A stretch of 9,162 bases of DNA from Ilumatobacteraceae bacterium (GTDB taxonomy: Bacteria > Actinomycetota > Acidimicrobiia > Acidimicrobiales > Ilumatobacteraceae): positions 1 to 9,162 of the forward strand of contig JAENVT010000571.1 of the NCBI GenBank assembly GCA_016650435.1. The letters are read 5' to 3'. The number at the start of each line of letters is the position of its first letter. The stretch's first letter is position 1. Positions 6,775 to 9,162 of the stretch are shown piece by piece. The notes under the pieces were generated by a model that did not search any database, was not told where the DNA came from, and was given only the letters and a program-made list of their open reading frames with translations. A program made the position numbers and the translations under genes.

Positions 6775-9000
6775 TCAATCGGTAGGACTGAAGCGGCGCA
6801 ACCGCAGGCTGTTGCTGACGACGAACACGCTCGAAAACGCCATCGCCGCGCTGGCAACAATCGGCGAGAGCAGCCACGCCATCGCAAGTGGAACCGCGGC
6901 GACGTTGTAGGCGAATGCCCACACCAGATTGCCCTTGATGACTGCCAACGTGCGCCGGCTCAGCCGAATTGCATCGGCGGCTGCACGAAGGTCGGGGCGC
7001 ATCAGAGTGAGATCACTCGCCTCGATGGCAACGTCGGTACCACTGCCCATGGCGATGCCGAGGTCGGCTTGGGCGAGAGCGGCCGCGTCATTGACTCCAT
7101 CGCCGACCATCGCGACGACACGCCCCTGTTCCTGCAGGCGAGCGACGGCTGCGACCTTCTCAGCTGGCATGACATCGGAGATCACATCCTCCTCGGCTAT
7201 GCCGACCTGAGCAGCTACGGCCAGTGCAGTTGCTCGGTTGTCGCCTGTCAACAGGATCGGGTGCAGTCCGAGCGAGCGCAACGACTCCAGACCGGCCGCG
7301 CTGGTGGGCTTGACGGTGTCGGCGACGACGATCAGGCCGACGCATCGATCGCCGACCATCACGTTCACGACGGTGCGTCCAGCGGCCTGCTGGTGTTCCT
7401 TTGCCGTCGACAAAGCGCCGGCATCGCCGCGCCCCACTCGCACCGAGTCGTCACCGATGACTCCGGCGGCGCCGACTCCGGACTCGATCGACAACGCGGT
7501 CGCCGCCGCAACCCCTCCATAGTGTTCGATGGCGTAGCGAGTGATCGCCGAGGCGATCGGGTGGTCACTGCCGGCCTCGACTGCGGCTGCCACGCGCGCC
7601 ACCTCGTCGCGAGTGAAGCCTTCGCCGGCGACCACCTCGACCACGTCCATGACCCCGGTGGTGACTGTGCCGGTCTTGTCGAGCACGACAGTGTCGACCG
7701 TGCGGGTGTTCTCCAAGACCTCAGGGCCTTTGATCAGCAAGCCCAACTGCGCGCCGCGGCCGGTGCCTACCAAGAGAGCGGTCGGTGTCGCCAGCCCGAG
7801 AGCACATGGGCAGGCGATGATCAGCACAGCAACTGCAGGGGCGACGACGCCGGTCCAGTGACCCGTGTGGCCGACCCAGAAGCCGAGTGTGGCCGCGGCC
7901 AGGATGATGACGATCGGCACGAAGACAGCGGCGACGCGATCGGCGAGCCGCTGGATCGGAGCCTTTCCCGATTGGGCGTCCTCGACCAGCCGGGCCATCT
8001 GTGCCAAAGAGGTGTCGGAGCCGACCCGGGTGGCGCGCACGATCAGCCGGCCCGAGACGTTGATCGTCGCGCCCGTCACTGCATCTCCGATTGTGACGTC
8101 GACGGGCACACTCTCGCCGGTCAGCAACGATGTGTCGACGGCAGATGCACCCTCCTCGACGATTCCGTCGGTGGCTATGCGTTCGCCCGGCAAGGTGATG
8201 AACCGGTCGCCGACGCGTAGTTCGTCGATGGGACGCTCGATCTGATCGCCGTTCGGCAGCACGACCGTCGCCGTCGTGGCTCCGAGCCGCAATAGGGCGC
8301 GCAGCGCACCGCCGGCTCGACGCTTGGCACGAGCCTCGAAGTACCGGCCGAGGAGGATCAGGGCGACCGTCGCGGACGCCACTTCGAAGTAGAGGTGGTG
8401 CGAGTCGCTGCGGCTCGGCACCAACGACATCGGCATCTTCATACCGGCATCGCCGGCTTCGGTGAAGAACAACGCGTACGTGCTCCACCCGTATGCGGCG
8501 AGCACTCCGACAGACACGAGCGTGTCCATCGACGCTTCAGCCTGGCGGAGGTTCTTCAACGCGGCGCGGTGAAACGGCGCCGCCGCCCATGTTGCAACCG
8601 GTGTGGCCAGCGCGAACGCCGCCCACTGCCAATTTCGGAACTGCACGGCCGACACCATCGAGATGACCAGCACCGGCACTCCGAGGACGGTGGCAACCAC
8701 GAAGCGTCGCAGCAATGCCCGCCTGCGGCGATCGTCGGCGTCATCTTGCCGCGCGTAGTCAGCGGCGCGAGCAGGCAGTTCGGCGCTGTAGCCGATCGAC
8801 TCGACAGCCCCCAGCAGATCGTCCGTTGACTGGATGTTCGGGTCGAACGCTACGGCTGCCTTCTCCGTCGCGTAGTTGACGGTCGCCGTGACGCCGTCGA
8901 GCGTGTTGAGCTTCTTCTCGATGCGCGCCGCGCACGCTGCGCAGGTCATGCCAGTCAATGTCAGATCGACGTGTTCGATGGTCTTGGTCGCCTCACTCAT
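6775..9000 (-). CDS. copA: Copper-transporting P1B-type ATPase (CopA-like)
   Basis: This 741-residue inner-membrane pump uses ATP to export monovalent copper. It has one N-terminal heavy-metal-associated domain with GMTCAAC (Cys20, Cys23), then membrane helices from about residue 99. The actuator carries TGES (294-297), the sixth helix has the CPC metal site (397-399), and the phosphorylation motif is DKTGT with Asp441. The nucleotide domain has SDHP (478-481, a variant of the usual SEHP), TGDN (585-588) and GDGVND (633-638). In the last two helices Tyr698-Asn699 and Met720...Ser723-Ser724 complete the Cu(I) pattern of the P1B-1 subgroup, which argues against a Zn/Cd or Co pump. Length is normal for a single-HMA CopA and all catalytic residues are present. 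Its ATG overlaps the upstream stop (ATGA), so translation is probably coupled. No CsoR or CueR gene is in the window, so copper control is unseen. Confidence 0.95.
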   Translation of the reverse strand: MSEATKTIEHVDLTLTGMTCAACAARIEKKLNTLDGVTATVNYATEKAAVAFDPNIQSTDDLLGAVESIGYSAELPARAADYARQDDADDRRRRALLRRFVVATVLGVPVLVISMVSAVQFRNWQWAAFALATPVATWAAAPFHRAALKNLRQAEASMDTLVSVGVLAAYGWSTYALFFTEAGDAGMKMPMSLVPSRSDSHHLYFEVASATVALILLGRYFEARAKRRAGGALRALLRLGATTATVVLPNGDQIERPIDELRVGDRFITLPGERIATDGIVEEGASAVDTSLLTGESVPVDVTIGDAVTGATINVSGRLIVRATRVGSDTSLAQMARLVEDAQSGKAPIQRLADRVAAVFVPIVIILAAATLGFWVGHTGHWTGVVAPAVAVLIIACPCALGLATPTALLVGTGRGAQLGLLIKGPEVLENTRTVDTVVLDKTGTVTTGVMDVVEVVAGEGFTRDEVARVAAAVEAGSDHPIASAITRYAIEHYGGVAAATALSIESGVGAAGVIGDDSVRVGRGDAGALSTAKEHQQAAGRTVVNVMVGDRCVGLIVVADTVKPTSAAGLESLRSLGLHPILLTGDNRATALAVAAQVGIAEEDVISDVMPAEKVAAVARLQEQGRVVAMVGDGVNDAAALAQADLGIAMGSGTDVAIEASDLTLMRPDLRAAADAIRLSRRTLAVIKGNLVWAFAYNVAAVPLAMAWLLSPIVASAAMAFSSVFVVSNSLRLRRFSPTD

Positions 9001-9162
9001 GGCTGCACCGCCGTGAACGCGACCGTTCGAACCTCGCCGTGATACCCGAACTGCAGGAACAATCGGTACGTACCAGGCGACAGTGTGCCGCCGAAGTTGA
9101 AGGTCGTTGACGGTGCGTCAACTGGCAGCGGATGGGTGTAGGCAAGATCGTCTTTGTGCAAC
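8997..9162 (-). CDS. C-terminal end of a probable exported copper-associated protein (5' part beyond window)
   Basis: Only the last 54 residues are present; the frame is open to the right edge. The visible part contains DDLAYTHPLP, then a beta-rich tail with SPGTYRLFLQF and GEVRTVAFTA before the TGA. From memory, this matches the end of secreted or membrane-anchored proteins that commonly precede copA in actinobacteria, with a YtkA/cupredoxin-like beta sandwich and a His-containing HP motif; the actual role is not established and metal binding is inferred. The TGA overlaps the start of the copper ATPase gene by 4 bases, which points to one operon and translational coupling. The N-terminal signal or anchor expected for such a protein cannot be checked here. 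Confidence 0.7.
   Translation of the reverse strand, partial: LHKDDLAYTHPLPVDAPSTTFNFGGTLSPGTYRLFLQFGYHGEVRTVAFTAVQP

Noticed and set aside
6721..8220. Plus-strand open frame of about 499 codons opposite the copper ATPase gene
   Set aside because: It is antisense to an intact CopA with all catalytic motifs, and its translation is rich in Asp, Arg, Gly and His without any fold; a high-G+C shadow frame.
1..9162. Mobile elements, CRISPR arrays, tRNA/rRNA or defence gene clusters
   Set aside because: No transposase or integrase frames, no regularly spaced repeats, no tRNA-like cloverleaf and no recognised defence domains were seen on reading both strands.

Overview
The window comes from a high-G+C bacterium. 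Strong G/C preference at third codon positions, GTG starts, tight gene packing and an FHA/FtsK ATPase of the EccC/EssC kind all suggest an actinomycete-type (Actinomycetota) chromosome. The flavour recalls Acidimicrobiia such as Ilumatobacter, but that placement is an impression, not a test. No rRNA, tRNA, CRISPR array, insertion sequence or phage gene was recognised, and there is no gene-free stretch over 300 bases.

Left part (1-5362, all minus strand). Reading with transcription from right to left, a long FHA-transmembrane-FtsK/SpoIIIE ATPase gene (type VII secretion EccC/EssC-like) runs from about 5362 to 1539. It is split into two reading frames by an apparent loss of one base near 3430-3432, between the Walker A and Walker B motifs of its first and only canonical ATPase domain. 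Twelve bases after its stop, a GTG-started molybdenum hydroxylase gene (xanthine dehydrogenase/aldehyde oxidoreductase family, [2Fe-2S] domains fused to the Mo-binding domain, no FAD domain) begins and runs off the left edge.

Middle (5363-6232). A short divergent spacer separates the ATPase gene from a plus-strand gene for a sigma-70-like protein: helical N-terminal part and a C-terminal helix-turn-helix. It may be a regulator, but its target is unknown.

Right part (6240-9162, minus strand). This is a compact metal-handling gene set in the order: C-terminal end of a probably exported protein often seen beside copper ATPases, then a complete copper-transporting P1B-type ATPase (CopA-like) whose ATG overlaps the preceding stop by 4 bases, then a low-molecular-weight protein tyrosine phosphatase 13 bases further on. 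The phosphatase gene ends 7 bases from the convergent end of the sigma-like gene.

The most notable observation is the broken EccC-like ATPase. I do not see clear evidence for a new multi-gene system; the genes belong to known families, with the sigma-like gene the least characterised.
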